Origin: VGJJ01 sp964480705
GTDB taxonomy: Archaea > Iainarchaeota > Iainarchaeia > Iainarchaeales > VGJJ01
NCBI GenBank assembly: GCA_964480705.1
Contig: CAYZPC010000010.1
Span: 1 to 40,306 of the forward strand
Length of the DNA stretch: 40,306 bases
Direction: 5' to 3'
The position numbers and the translations under genes were made by a program. How positions within the stretch are numbered: the first letter of the stretch is position 1; each line of letters opens with the position of its first letter. The notes beneath the pieces were generated by a model. The model was not told the origin of the DNA. It worked only from the letters and a program-made list of their open reading frames with translations, and made no database searches. Shown one piece after another: positions 23,714-32,400 of the stretch.

Positions 23714-24412
23714 TTATTTTCCAAACCTTCGTACACGTGAATCAAATTCGTTCACAACCGTGCTCAAATCTTCGCGCGAAAACTCCGGCCAATATTTGTT
23801 CATGAAATATAATTCAGAATACGTGCTTTGATACGTGAGAAAACCCGACAAACGCTGCGTATAGCCCGTGCGCACAATCATGTCCGGGTCGGAAAAATTG
23901 GAATATAAGTAGTTTTTGAATGTGCTTTCATCGATAGTATTCACATCCACTTTTTTCTCCGCCACATCGTGCGCGAGTTTTTTGGCTGCATCCACAATTT
24001 CCGTGCGCCCATTGTAACCTATTGCCACATTAATCATGCGCTTCGCATAATCCTGACTTCTCTCCTGAATCAAATCCATTTTTTGTCGCAAATGAGTGGG
24101 AAATTTTTCGAGTCTGCCCAAAAAAGTGATGGCAAATTCATTGGATTTGTACACTTCTTCTTTCAAAATTTTGTCCGCTTCTTTTTCAAAAATAGAAAAA
24201 AGAACCTGCATCTCCGCGCTCGAGCGAGTAATATTTTCTAAGGAGAGCGTGTAAAATGATGCGACCTTAATGGAAGGATAATCCGACAACCACTGCATGA
24301 CATCCCACGAGCGCTGCGTGCCAATTTGATAGGCGTGGGCTAAATTCATGTGCTGCTGCGCCGCAAAACGTCTATTCCCGTCTGGGATAAAGGCAATGGA
24401 GGTGAGGCTCAT
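23714..24412 (-). CDS. uppS: cis-prenyltransferase (undecaprenyl/polyprenyl diphosphate synthase)
   Basis: Adds isopentenyl units in cis to make the long polyprenyl diphosphate that becomes the lipid carrier for glycans, for example in N-glycosylation of surface proteins. The 232 residues start almost at the P-loop: FIPDGNRRFA at 8-17 with Asp11 as catalytic acid and Asn13-Arg14-Arg15. 'FYTLSLENITRS' and the C-terminal 'RTGYTQRLSGFLTYQSTYSELYF' (IPP and Mg2+ binding) are both present. The usual R-x-x-E motif has a slight variant (SGEQRLS replaced by GYTQRLS). The many predicted exported proteins in this window make a surface-glycan role plausible. Confidence 0.93.
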   Translation of the reverse strand: MSLTSIAFIPDGNRRFAAQQHMNLAHAYQIGTQRSWDVMQWLSDYPSIKVASFYTLSLENITRSSAEMQVLFSIFEKEADKILKEEVYKSNEFAITFLGRLEKFPTHLRQKMDLIQERSQDYAKRMINVAIGYNGRTEIVDAAKKLAHDVAEKKVDVNTIDESTFKNYLYSNFSDPDMIVRTGYTQRLSGFLTYQSTYSELYFMNKYWPEFSREDLSTVVNEFDSRVRRFGK

Positions 24413-24448
24413 ATTTTCACTCTAACACAAAAGAGGGGTCCGTTAATA

Positions 24449-24456
24449 TTTAAAGG
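24449..24456 (+). promoter_or_regulatory. TATA box for the coiled-coil/DUF192 pair
   Basis: TTTAAAGG lies ~45 bp before the ATG at 24498. A start near 24478 leaves a ~20-nt leader with GAGGGGT (24488-24494) as ribosome-binding site. Confidence 0.55.
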
Positions 24457-24497
24457 CCTGTCCCGTGAGGGGAGTACAATGTTCGAAGAGGGGTCAC

Positions 24498-24869
24498 ATG
24501 CCCACGTACGATGAATTATACCGCGAAGAAGAGGGAAAGTGGCTTTCTCCCGAAGACAAAAAAAAGCTCATTCGGGAGCTGCAAGAGCGGTTAAAAGAAA
24601 TTGAACGCTTGAAAAAAGAATTAAACTCCGAAGCGGCAGAAACACCCTCTGCTCCAGCGAATGAAAATGAAAAGTCCTCTGGAGTGGCATCCAATACTTC
24701 CCGCACATCATCTTCTTCGACTGCCGAGCACGTGCCTGAAGACACCGAAAAATTTCCCGTTTCGGCTGGAAGAGTGGCTGAAGAAGTGGAAGAACTCCGC
24801 GTGCCATCATTGGAAGTTTTGGATGATAAACCCATTCAAAAGAAAAAGAAAGAGGAACGCGCCGCATGA
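24498..24869 (+). CDS. Coiled-coil, low-complexity protein, 123 aa
   Basis: Start at ATG 24498 with GAGGGGT 3 nt upstream; a GTG at 24465 is open but lies before the predicted transcript start. Residues ~17-45 form a charged coiled coil (SPEDKKKLIRELQERLKEIERLKKELNSE). The remainder is Ser/Glu/Pro rich and probably disordered, ending in KKKKEERAA. No signal or membrane segment. The stop overlaps the start of the DUF192 gene (ATGA, 24866-24869), so the two are translationally coupled. Family and function not recognised. Confidence 0.7.
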   Translation: MPTYDELYREEEGKWLSPEDKKKLIRELQERLKEIERLKKELNSEAAETPSAPANENEKSSGVASNTSRTSSSSTAEHVPEDTEKFPVSAGRVAEEVEELRVPSLEVLDDKPIQKKKKEERAA

Positions 24870-25276
24870 CTAAAAAAATAAACAAGGACACTAAAAATAA
24901 AACAAAAATGAAAACCCCCATGCGGAAAATGTTTTCTTTACGCGGAAAAAATATTCACTTGCTTCGCGTTAAACATGCTCGCACCCTCGGACAACGTTTC
25001 ATGGGACTCATGGGCGTTTCTCCCGAGGAACATGATTATGCGCTCGTGTTTCATTTGAGTGACGAAGACCGCGTGCGAGCGAGCATTCACATGTTGTTTA
25101 TGAAAATGCCCATTGACGTGTTATTTTTGGATGCGCAGAAAAAAATTGTTGATTCAACTACATTGAAACCATGGACATGGAATTACACTCCCGCCCGTGC
25201 GGCCAAATATGTGGTGGAATTGCCCGCCCACACGCTACATGCATCAAAAATTCGTGGAAAAATAGTGGAATGGTAA
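24866..25276 (+). CDS. DUF192 family protein, 136 aa
   Basis: The core matches DUF192 well: 'TLGQRFMGLMG' (residues ~40-50), 'SIHMLFMKMPIDVLFLD' (~73-90), 'IVDSTTLKPWTW' and 'AKYVVELPAHTL'. The family (COG1430) is a small beta-barrel of unknown function found widely in archaea and bacteria. Bacterial members often have an export signal; here the N-terminal ~20 residues are Lys-rich instead, so it is probably cytosolic. It overlaps the coiled-coil gene upstream by ATGA. A 298-bp non-coding stretch follows. Confidence 0.88.
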   Translation: MTKKINKDTKNKTKMKTPMRKMFSLRGKNIHLLRVKHARTLGQRFMGLMGVSPEEHDYALVFHLSDEDRVRASIHMLFMKMPIDVLFLDAQKKIVDSTTLKPWTWNYTPARAAKYVVELPAHTLHASKIRGKIVEW

Positions 25277-25334
25277 TGTTCACGGATGCGTTTCAAATAG
25301 TTGTGGTGTGCCGCGTGGAAAATCGATGAGAAGA

Positions 25335-25460
25335 GGGTGGGCACGCTAAACGATGCCCAACCCATTTGCCTTGTGTGGTTTTCCAACCAATTTTGGGGTG
25401 AGGTGGAACAACCGGATGAATGGTTGTTGACACCTACTTAATGCTGTGGAAGCCCCAAAA
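25335..25460. ncRNA. Candidate structured RNA or regulatory element
   Basis: The 298-bp gap 25277-25574 holds two strong foldable units. Unit 1: GGGTGGGCACG (25335-25345) against 25351-25363 (CGATGCCCAACCC), loop CTAAA, with two single-base bulges. Unit 2: outer stem TTTTGGGG (25391-25398) with CCCCAAAA (25453-25460); inner stem AGGTG-G-AACAACC (25401-25413) with GGTTGTT-GA-CACCT (25422-25435), loop GGATGAAT. The tadA promoter lies downstream of it (25546-25553), so it is not in the tadA leader. No known RNA family recognised; strand undetermined. Confidence 0.4.
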
Positions 25461-25545
25461 CAAACTATTTTGTGACAAAAACTTCCAAAAACAAACTTCA
25501 TCTACATAAATTGGTGGGGTGGTGCGTGCCAAAATTTTCCCTAGG

Positions 25546-25553
25546 TATTAAAC
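25546..25553 (+). promoter_or_regulatory. TATA box for the TadA/TadC operon
   Basis: TATTAAAC is centred ~26 bp before the ATG at 25575. Leaderless transcript predicted. Confidence 0.6.
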
Positions 25554-25574
25554 GCTTCCCTTTGCTTTCCAAGC

Positions 25575-26966
25575 ATGGCCACCCCTTCGTTAGGATGGGA
25601 ATTGCAGTCGCGGGAAAACGCCCCTCCTGATGCGCGTGAAAAAAATTTGTTTGAGGGAGAGTGGCCTCTCCTCTCGCGCGAAGAAAAACAACTCTTAGAG
25701 GATGTGCTCGATCACTTTTACGCTCTCTCCGCCGAAAAACAAACCGAAAAAGGATTGAGCGAATTGCTCGCCGAATACTGTGAGGAACATTCCATTTTAC
25801 TCTCGCGCGAACAAAATGCGGATTTATCACTCGTACTCACACACCACGCACTCGCCGCTGGACCATTGACGCCGCTGCTAAACAATTCCTCCCTGGAAGA
25901 AATTTCCATCTCCGGAATTGGCCGCGCTCATGTGGTGCGCACATACCATATTCACCACGGCTGGGTTAACACGCCCTTATTTTTCACGGATGAAAATACT
26001 CTCATCACACTGCTCAACCGGCTCGTGCTGGCGAGTGGAAAACGATTGAGTGCCCAAACACCTATTTTGAATGCCCCTCTCTCGAGTGGGCAGCGCTTGC
26101 ACGCGAGCATTTATCCCGTGTGTCCGTCGCGCGTAGAAGCGTGCATTCGAAAATATGTTGTCCGCGCCACGCATCCAAACGAATTAGTGTCCACGCACGT
26201 CATGCCTCCTGAGGCATTCGCGTACCTCTCGATTGCCCTTCAATCGGATTGCAACATGCTCATTGTGGGAAACACCGGTAGCGGAAAAACAACCACTCTC
26301 AATGCTCTCTTAGGAAGCCTCCCGCGAGAGGAACGCATGATTGTGGTGGAAGAAACCCCGGAGTTGCATCTCGCACACGAACATGTGGTGAGGCTCCTTT
26401 CTTCCTCTGGGGAAAATGCCACGATGTCCGCGCTCATTCGAGAAACCCTGCGCATGAGACCCGACCGCGTTGTGATTGGAGAGATTCGTTTTCCCGAAGA
26501 AGCCAAAGCATTTATGGAATCCGTGCTCGCGGGACAAGGAAAGGGAACCTACGCCACGTTTCACGGACACAGTGCGGCAGAAGCCCTTTCCCGGCTGAGG
26601 CAGTTTGGTTTAGTGGAGAGTGATTTGGCCTGGGTGAATATTCTCGTGGTGCAGCGCCGATGGAGCGAGCGCAATGCGGAAGGAAAAATAAGAGATGTGC
26701 GCGGCGTGAGTGAAATCGTCGAACTCACCCACACCACGGATGGGAGAAATGCCTCGTGGATTATTCGAACCATTTTTGGATGGGATTCCACTCAACGAAA
26801 ACTCGTGGAAAAAAATCCCAGCGTATTAGTGCGCGAAAAATTTGCATGGTGCTTTCCCTCGCGTGAATTCGAAGAAGAATATTCGCGTGAAACAAGTGCT
26901 TTCAAACTCGAAGAAAAAAAACACTCACACCATGCGTCCAAAAAATCTAGGAGCGTGCGCGCGTGA
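25575..26966 (+). CDS. Type II/IV secretion-type ATPase (TadA/VirB11/GspE family)
   Basis: The hexameric ATPase that powers assembly of type IV pilus-like filaments at the cytoplasmic membrane. 463 residues: an N-terminal domain, then Walker A GNTGSGKTT at 232-240, an Asp-box region 'VEETPEL', Walker B 'RMRPDRVVIGEIR' with Glu303, and the His box 'GTYATFHGHSAAEALSRL' with His330. The C-terminal ~50 residues are charged. The downstream membrane gene starts inside its stop (GTGA), the classical ATPase-platform pair. The predicted pilins of this window lie in two separate operons 19 kb to the left and 8 kb to the right. Confidence 0.93.
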   Translation: MATPSLGWELQSRENAPPDAREKNLFEGEWPLLSREEKQLLEDVLDHFYALSAEKQTEKGLSELLAEYCEEHSILLSREQNADLSLVLTHHALAAGPLTPLLNNSSLEEISISGIGRAHVVRTYHIHHGWVNTPLFFTDENTLITLLNRLVLASGKRLSAQTPILNAPLSSGQRLHASIYPVCPSRVEACIRKYVVRATHPNELVSTHVMPPEAFAYLSIALQSDCNMLIVGNTGSGKTTTLNALLGSLPREERMIVVEETPELHLAHEHVVRLLSSSGENATMSALIRETLRMRPDRVVIGEIRFPEEAKAFMESVLAGQGKGTYATFHGHSAAEALSRLRQFGLVESDLAWVNILVVQRRWSERNAEGKIRDVRGVSEIVELTHTTDGRNASWIIRTIFGWDSTQRKLVEKNPSVLVREKFAWCFPSREFEEEYSRETSAFKLEEKKHSHHASKKSRSVRA

Positions 26967-28507
26967 ATATAGAATTGCCCATTTTTTCGGCTCGAAAACA
27001 CGCGCAATATGACGCGTGCTTAGATGGGTTTCTCTCCCTCTTGCTAATTGAATTAGAAACACACCATTCGTGGGAGAATGCCCTCGCACGAGCCGCGGAA
27101 CACACTCCTTATCCGCTTCGACCAAAACTAGAAAACACGCTCGAGAGGTATCGCCAGAAAGGAATGCCCCTGGATGAAAGTTTTGAACGTCTGAGTGACG
27201 AAGTTCCCACTCCCCTCGTGCAGCGCACCATTGGCCTGCTTCGCCACGTGCACGCGCACGGCTCTACTCCCTCCACGCGCGATGCCCTGCGAAAAATGGT
27301 GGAAGATGTACGTATGCACCAGCGCACACGCTGGAAATCCTTCGCCCAAAAACTGGTTCTCCTCTCCCTTGTTTTCATTGGCGTGTCCGCACTCGTTCCC
27401 GCACTTTTTCTCGCATTTGTCACGATTGGAAGCCGCTTCCTAGAGTTGAGTATAACGCAAAATGATATTTTAGTGATGGCTTGGGGAGTGTTTCCCCTGC
27501 TGGATGCAGGAGTATTAGTGATGGTGTACTGGCAGATGCCCCCTTCCTCTTCTACGGAAAAAAAATCCGGAACAAAAGAATGGATGTATGCACTCGTGCG
27601 CGCCGACACTCTTATTGAACGCGTGAAACACCTGCAAATAAAATTTGATGAAATATGCCTGCAAAATGGTGCGCGAAATGGAGCGAGTGGAGTGGTGTAT
27701 TCCTCAGTCGTGCAAGGAGCGGGATTGTTTGTGCTCGCGTGGACATTCTTTTTGCGCCAACCCACCTGGGATGCATTCTGGGTGAGCGTGTTAAGCGTGG
27801 CCGCACTCGGACCATTGGTGGCAAATGGGGTGTGGCAATTAGTGAAACATGAAAAGGATACGCACACATTAGAGCAACAATCCGCGGACGCGCTGCACGT
27901 GCTTGCGTCCATTCCCCCCTCCCTTTCGTTTCGTGACCAACTATCCTGGGTTGGACGTGTCTCCTCCCCGCCCATTCGGGAAGAATGGTCTGCGCTGCTC
28001 GCACGCATCACTGCGGGGAAAAACCCTGAGGAGGCGATGAACGAATGGTGTTCCGGAAGAACATCTCCCATTTTGGATAGCGTACGCACCCTCCTCTCTC
28101 GCACCTACTCCTCCGGAACCCCTTTTGGAGCGCCCGCCCGTACGCTTGCGGAGGAAATATCCCACCACCATGCTTCCCTGCATGAGCGGCGGGCTGTGTT
28201 GCTGGTCGAAAAATACACCATTCTTCTCGCAGGAGGACTCCTCGTGCCCTTTCTCTTAGGCATACTCGCGGGAGTCGTGAGCGCGCTCCCTTTTAGCGGG
28301 GAATTCACCTCCCCGGATGCTCCTGCGCTGTATGAAACCGCTCTCCTCAGCATGAGGGGGTATTTGTTCATGTACGCCATTTTAGCCGGGTTGTTTGTGG
28401 GAAATCAAGATGGAAAGCCCGCACAAGCCATGGTGTACGTGCTCACCCTCCTCCCGTGTGCGCAGCTCGCGTATACATTAGGAGGGTGGTGGATGATGCG
28501 CTCCTAA
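26963..28507 (+). CDS. TadC-like membrane platform protein (type II secretion F domain)
   Basis: Partner of the preceding ATPase; it anchors the pilus-assembly machine in the membrane. Starts with GTG at 26963, overlapping the upstream stop. 514 residues with two F-type cytoplasmic helical domains: ~residues 30-125 ('LERYRQKGMPLDESFERLSDEVPTPLVQRTI') and a second around 305-420 ('AGKNPEEAMNEW'). Membrane helices lie at ~131-155, ~170-190, ~250-295 and three near the C-terminus (~425-450, ~470-488, ~495-512). This doubled F-domain layout is usual for archaeal TadC-type proteins. Confidence 0.88.
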   Translation: MNIELPIFSARKHAQYDACLDGFLSLLLIELETHHSWENALARAAEHTPYPLRPKLENTLERYRQKGMPLDESFERLSDEVPTPLVQRTIGLLRHVHAHGSTPSTRDALRKMVEDVRMHQRTRWKSFAQKLVLLSLVFIGVSALVPALFLAFVTIGSRFLELSITQNDILVMAWGVFPLLDAGVLVMVYWQMPPSSSTEKKSGTKEWMYALVRADTLIERVKHLQIKFDEICLQNGARNGASGVVYSSVVQGAGLFVLAWTFFLRQPTWDAFWVSVLSVAALGPLVANGVWQLVKHEKDTHTLEQQSADALHVLASIPPSLSFRDQLSWVGRVSSPPIREEWSALLARITAGKNPEEAMNEWCSGRTSPILDSVRTLLSRTYSSGTPFGAPARTLAEEISHHHASLHERRAVLLVEKYTILLAGGLLVPFLLGILAGVVSALPFSGEFTSPDAPALYETALLSMRGYLFMYAILAGLFVGNQDGKPAQAMVYVLTLLPCAQLAYTLGGWWMMRS

Positions 28508-28536
28508 AATTATGATTTGGCGCGAGAAAGGTGTAA

Positions 28537-28544
28537 TTATAAAC
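28537..28544 (+). promoter_or_regulatory. TATA box for the PAC2 gene
   Basis: TTATAAAC is centred ~26 bp before the ATG at 28567. Leaderless start predicted; the in-frame GTG at 28561 would precede the transcript. Confidence 0.6.
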
Positions 28545-28566
28545 CCAAAAGACTTTTTTCGTGAAT

Positions 28567-29367
28567 ATGCCTTCACCCAAAAAAATTAGTCCAGCCACCA
28601 TGCCAAAAGGAATGATGAATGTCCGCGAACACGCCGTGCGTTTCGTTGAAACCGAACATCGAAACTGGAGCGGGTATACTCTCATTGAAGGATTCCCCGG
28701 CACCGGGCTTGTGGGGACGATTGCGTGTAAATACTTGGTTGAAAACGTCGAATTTAGAGAAGTGGGCCACTTGCACTCGGAATTATTCATGCCCATCATC
28801 CGCATCAAGAGCGGATTGCCCGTTTTTCCCTCCCGAATTTTTGTGAATGACAAACTCAAACTCGTGGTGTTGGTTTCGGAGCAAGTAATCCCCAAAAATT
28901 TTATTCCGCGCGTCGCACAGACAGTCGTGGAATGGATTCTCCAAAACAATATTGCTCGCGTCATTTCCCTCGCGGGAATCCAAACAGGAAATAAGAATGA
29001 CACTAAAGTGTATGGAATTGCAGCCAATCCTCAAAGCAAAGAAATTTTCAAAAACCTGGATGTGAACCTCATTGAAGACGGAATCACCACGGGAATTACG
29101 GCTATTATGCTCCTGCATTTGAAAGATTGTGATGTGCAAGGAGTATCCTTGCTTGGAAACGTCACGTATGGAGCAGATTACAAAGCCGCGGCAGAATTGA
29201 TCAAGCGCTTGAACAAATTACTCAAACTCAATTTGAAAGTGGACCCCTTGTACGAGCAAGCCAAGAAAACGGAACAAGAAATTGTTTCGCAGCTCAAAAA
29301 GATGCAGGAAACCCAAGAGAATGAAGACCGAATGGAACCCGGAAAAGGACCGAGTTCGTACGCGTAA
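28567..29367 (+). CDS. PAC2 family protein (proteasome assembly chaperone-like)
   Basis: 266 residues, ATG chosen from TATA spacing. The body matches the PAC2 family: 'LIEGFPGTGLVGTIACKYLVE' near residue 40, 'VVLVSEQVIP', 'VISLAGIQTGN', and 'GITTGITAIMLLHLKDCDVQGVSLLGNV', followed by a C-terminal coiled coil (EQAKKTEQEIVSQLKKMQETQE). In eukaryotes PAC2 helps assemble the 20S proteasome alpha ring. Archaeal homologues (COG1938/2047) are widespread and probably have a similar or ATP-grasp-linked role, which is not established. Cytosolic. A T-rich terminator follows. Confidence 0.88.
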   Translation: MPSPKKISPATMPKGMMNVREHAVRFVETEHRNWSGYTLIEGFPGTGLVGTIACKYLVENVEFREVGHLHSELFMPIIRIKSGLPVFPSRIFVNDKLKLVVLVSEQVIPKNFIPRVAQTVVEWILQNNIARVISLAGIQTGNKNDTKVYGIAANPQSKEIFKNLDVNLIEDGITTGITAIMLLHLKDCDVQGVSLLGNVTYGADYKAAAELIKRLNKLLKLNLKVDPLYEQAKKTEQEIVSQLKKMQETQENEDRMEPGKGPSSYA

Positions 29368-29398
29368 GTTCAATTCATTTTCAACGGGTGTCGTGGTC

Positions 29399-29419
29399 AT
29401 TTTTTTTATTTTTTTAATT
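29399..29419 (+). terminator. T-rich terminator after the PAC2 gene
   Basis: Two T-runs (29399-29406 and 29410-29416) lie without a clear hairpin, as is common for archaeal terminators. They overlap the end of the convergent minus-strand gene. Confidence 0.55.
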
Positions 29420-32400
29420 ACGACACTTTACTTACCACGCGGCGGTTTCGATAATCCAAATACAGTCCTCCGCAAATGAGTCCTAACACTAGGATAAACA
29501 CGAGCAAACCCGCGAGTGTTTCCGGCAACGAAGGAACATTAAACAAGCCTTCTCCTCCCTGCGCGGTGTTGATGTTGAACACGTTATCTCCCGACTTTCC
29601 GCTCACGGTGCCATCGGGGTTGGCTTGGAAACCTACTCCCTGGTTCTTGAAATTATCATTCAAGGGAATCAGCTGCGCGTTCTCGGCGTAATACAACCCC
29701 TTGTTGGGATCATAATAGAATGAACCTCCTTTTCCAACCGCGGAGCGCAGTACTTCACTCTGACCATCATACGTAATCACGGGCTTTCCATTCTCATCCG
29801 AAAATTTCAACGAATGCGACAAACCATCCTCTGTTTTGATGGTGATGGTGCCATCTTCGCTTTGCGAAATAGAATCAATGGCTTGGTCGTACACTTCTCC
29901 CGTTTCCTTGTCAATAACCTTGAAGAATTGCTTACATTCTCCATCCACTAATTTAGAATACAACACGAACCGTTTAGAGTCGGTTTCAAACACTTGGAAG
30001 GGACCATTCTTCTGCAAACCCGCCGACAAATTATCTCCTTTCAACTTGGTTCCGGGGGTGGTGGGGTCGGTTTCCACATTCAAATTAATGGCAGGCTCCT
30101 CACACGCGTTGTTTTCGTTTGTCGTCGTTGTGAGGGTGCCGGAAAAATCCTTGACTTCATCATCGGAAACCACTGCCGCGGCGTGGTGGCGTAGCCAAAT
30201 CAATAATTCCTGCGTTTGAGGCTTGTAAATAATGGAACCATTCTCTAACAACACGCTCTGCATCTTCCCCGCTTCCGGATTGGGAGCGCCCGTTACAATC
30301 ACTTCTCGGTCACCATAGATTTGTACACTCGCTGCTGGACCATTTGCTACTTGAGAGGCTTGGCCTCCCAAAATAATTCTACTTTTGGCCACGTCTAGAA
30401 TAATATTAGGAAATGCATCCGTGGAAACACTCTCAACTTTTCCAAAGGCTTCCGTCATGTTGTTGGAATTCAAGGGCACGCCACTCTGTGATAACACAGC
30501 GGATTGAATACAATCTAACAAACCCGTATCCTGAATAATACTTTCTCCGCGCACATTCACACTCACCAAAAGCTGGTTTCCATCCGGCAATGTAAAACCA
30601 TTCACGCGATTGGGAATTTCAATCGCCGGAATGTCTAAATTTTTGTTCGCAAGACGAGTATGATCGGCGCTTTCTTCTCCAATCACTTCAATTCCATTCA
30701 CAGTAACGGTGCCCGTGGCATTGTCCAGCGTGATGGTGTTTCCATTCTCATCCGAAATGAGTGTTTTACCTGTTTCATTGTAGCGCGAGGGTTCGATTAA
30801 ACTATTTCCTCCGACCCAAAAGTACACCACTTCTTCGGATTTCAAATACCCCGATGAAGAGCCCGAGATACGCAACTCAGCCTCCGCCACATTCAAATTC
30901 TGCGCATCATTCACTAACTCTTCCACTTTTGCGGTTGACTCTTGAATCACTTTGTCCGTTAAGGAAGGTTCAGGATTGTCATTCTTCACTTGGTCGGCAA
31001 ACGAACGAATACCATCTAATGCATTCTGAGAAACATTCTTCTGCACCGCATTGGTGCTTGATAATTCTTTTCCAGAATCGTGCGGCACGTAGAGCGTGGC
31101 AAAATACCCTTCTTTATCATCCACACACTCTCCCATTTTAGGAGCAATAATTCCTTGGTTTGCCGCTGAAATAAGTGCTCCTCCAAGTCCGAAAAACACA
31201 TATGAGAGGTTTTCCGTTACTGCAATGGCTGCACCCACGCGTTCTGCACCAATGAGTTTAGCCACGTTACCATACACAGGCAAATCTTCCATAACCTGTT
31301 CGCATGTTTCTTCATTGTTGCGCGCGTCCACCAAATTAATTTCATCCAAATCTTCTCCGCTCATTTTTCCGGTAATATTGGTGTGGTGCGCATAGAGTGT
31401 GAGCAGCTGTCCCTTCTCCTCCGCATCTTTACTTTTTCCATGCTCGAGGAAAAAACTATTCACACTCTCCGGAGAATAATACTGCACGTCAAACCTTCCC
31501 GTGTTGGGGGAGGAAATAACCGAGGAACAATTTGCACACGCTTGAGCACCAAACAAGAAAATAGCCAAGTTTTCAGGTGTTTGGCGCGCATTCACTCCAT
31601 TCACAAAATTCCATCCTTCTTGAAGCGGGGTAAACTCTGCAGTAACTGAATCAATAATCCAAGGGATGGGGGTGTTAGAGATGACTTGCTGGAATAAATC
31701 TCCTGTATCGCTTCCCTCATTCGCAAAAAAGTCCACGTACGCGTCTTTGTATATTTCCTGCTCGCCCGGAACAAATTTGGCTTCCGTCCACTCTTCGGGG
31801 AGTTGATAAATGGAAAACTTATCTTGACCAAATCCTTTCGTCAAAAACCAGTACCCGTACATTTGGGCTGTTGTCACGACGCCCCCTTCAGGAGTGTAAA
31901 ATTTGAAATAATTGGAAACAAGCTTCTGCTTGCTCTGCAGCACGCGAGAGAGCGTATTCGTGTACGGCCCCCCACCAAAGTCACGCGCGACCATGGTGTC
32001 GACTAACGAATCCATGTTTCGGCTGAATGCATCAACTTTTCCCGGCATGACATTTCCAACGAGAATCTTTTCAGATAACTGCTTGGGTGACAAATATACT
32101 TGATTACCTAATGCATCTACTTTCCTGGAAGTACTTCCGGCGAAAACAGAGAGGGTTCCTCCGCCTGCTGCAGGTTGAATTTCATTCAAAAAATCAACCG
32201 TGGCTGGTACGCGTCGGCCACCGGGCAATTCAACTAATGCACCGGGTGGGTAACTATTATTTTGGATCTTGGTCAAATCGGCAATTCCAATAAAGGCGCC
32301 CCCTTTGGTGTCATACAAAACAACGCTGCGAATGCCCGTGGCCGGATCGATTTCTGTTTCAAGCAGTTTCAGTTTACTAAAATCTCCCGTTTCTGCGAAA

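Noticed and set aside
25391..25460. H/ACA guide RNA
   Set aside because: The internal loop is 2 nt on one side and 17 nt on the other, and no ACA box lies at the expected distance; kept only as an unassigned structured element.
27109..28104. 331-codon minus-strand open frame
   Set aside because: Entirely antisense to the TadC-like gene, which has matching domains and is coupled to the ATPase gene. The product is Arg/Ser/Cys rich, typical of a shadow frame.
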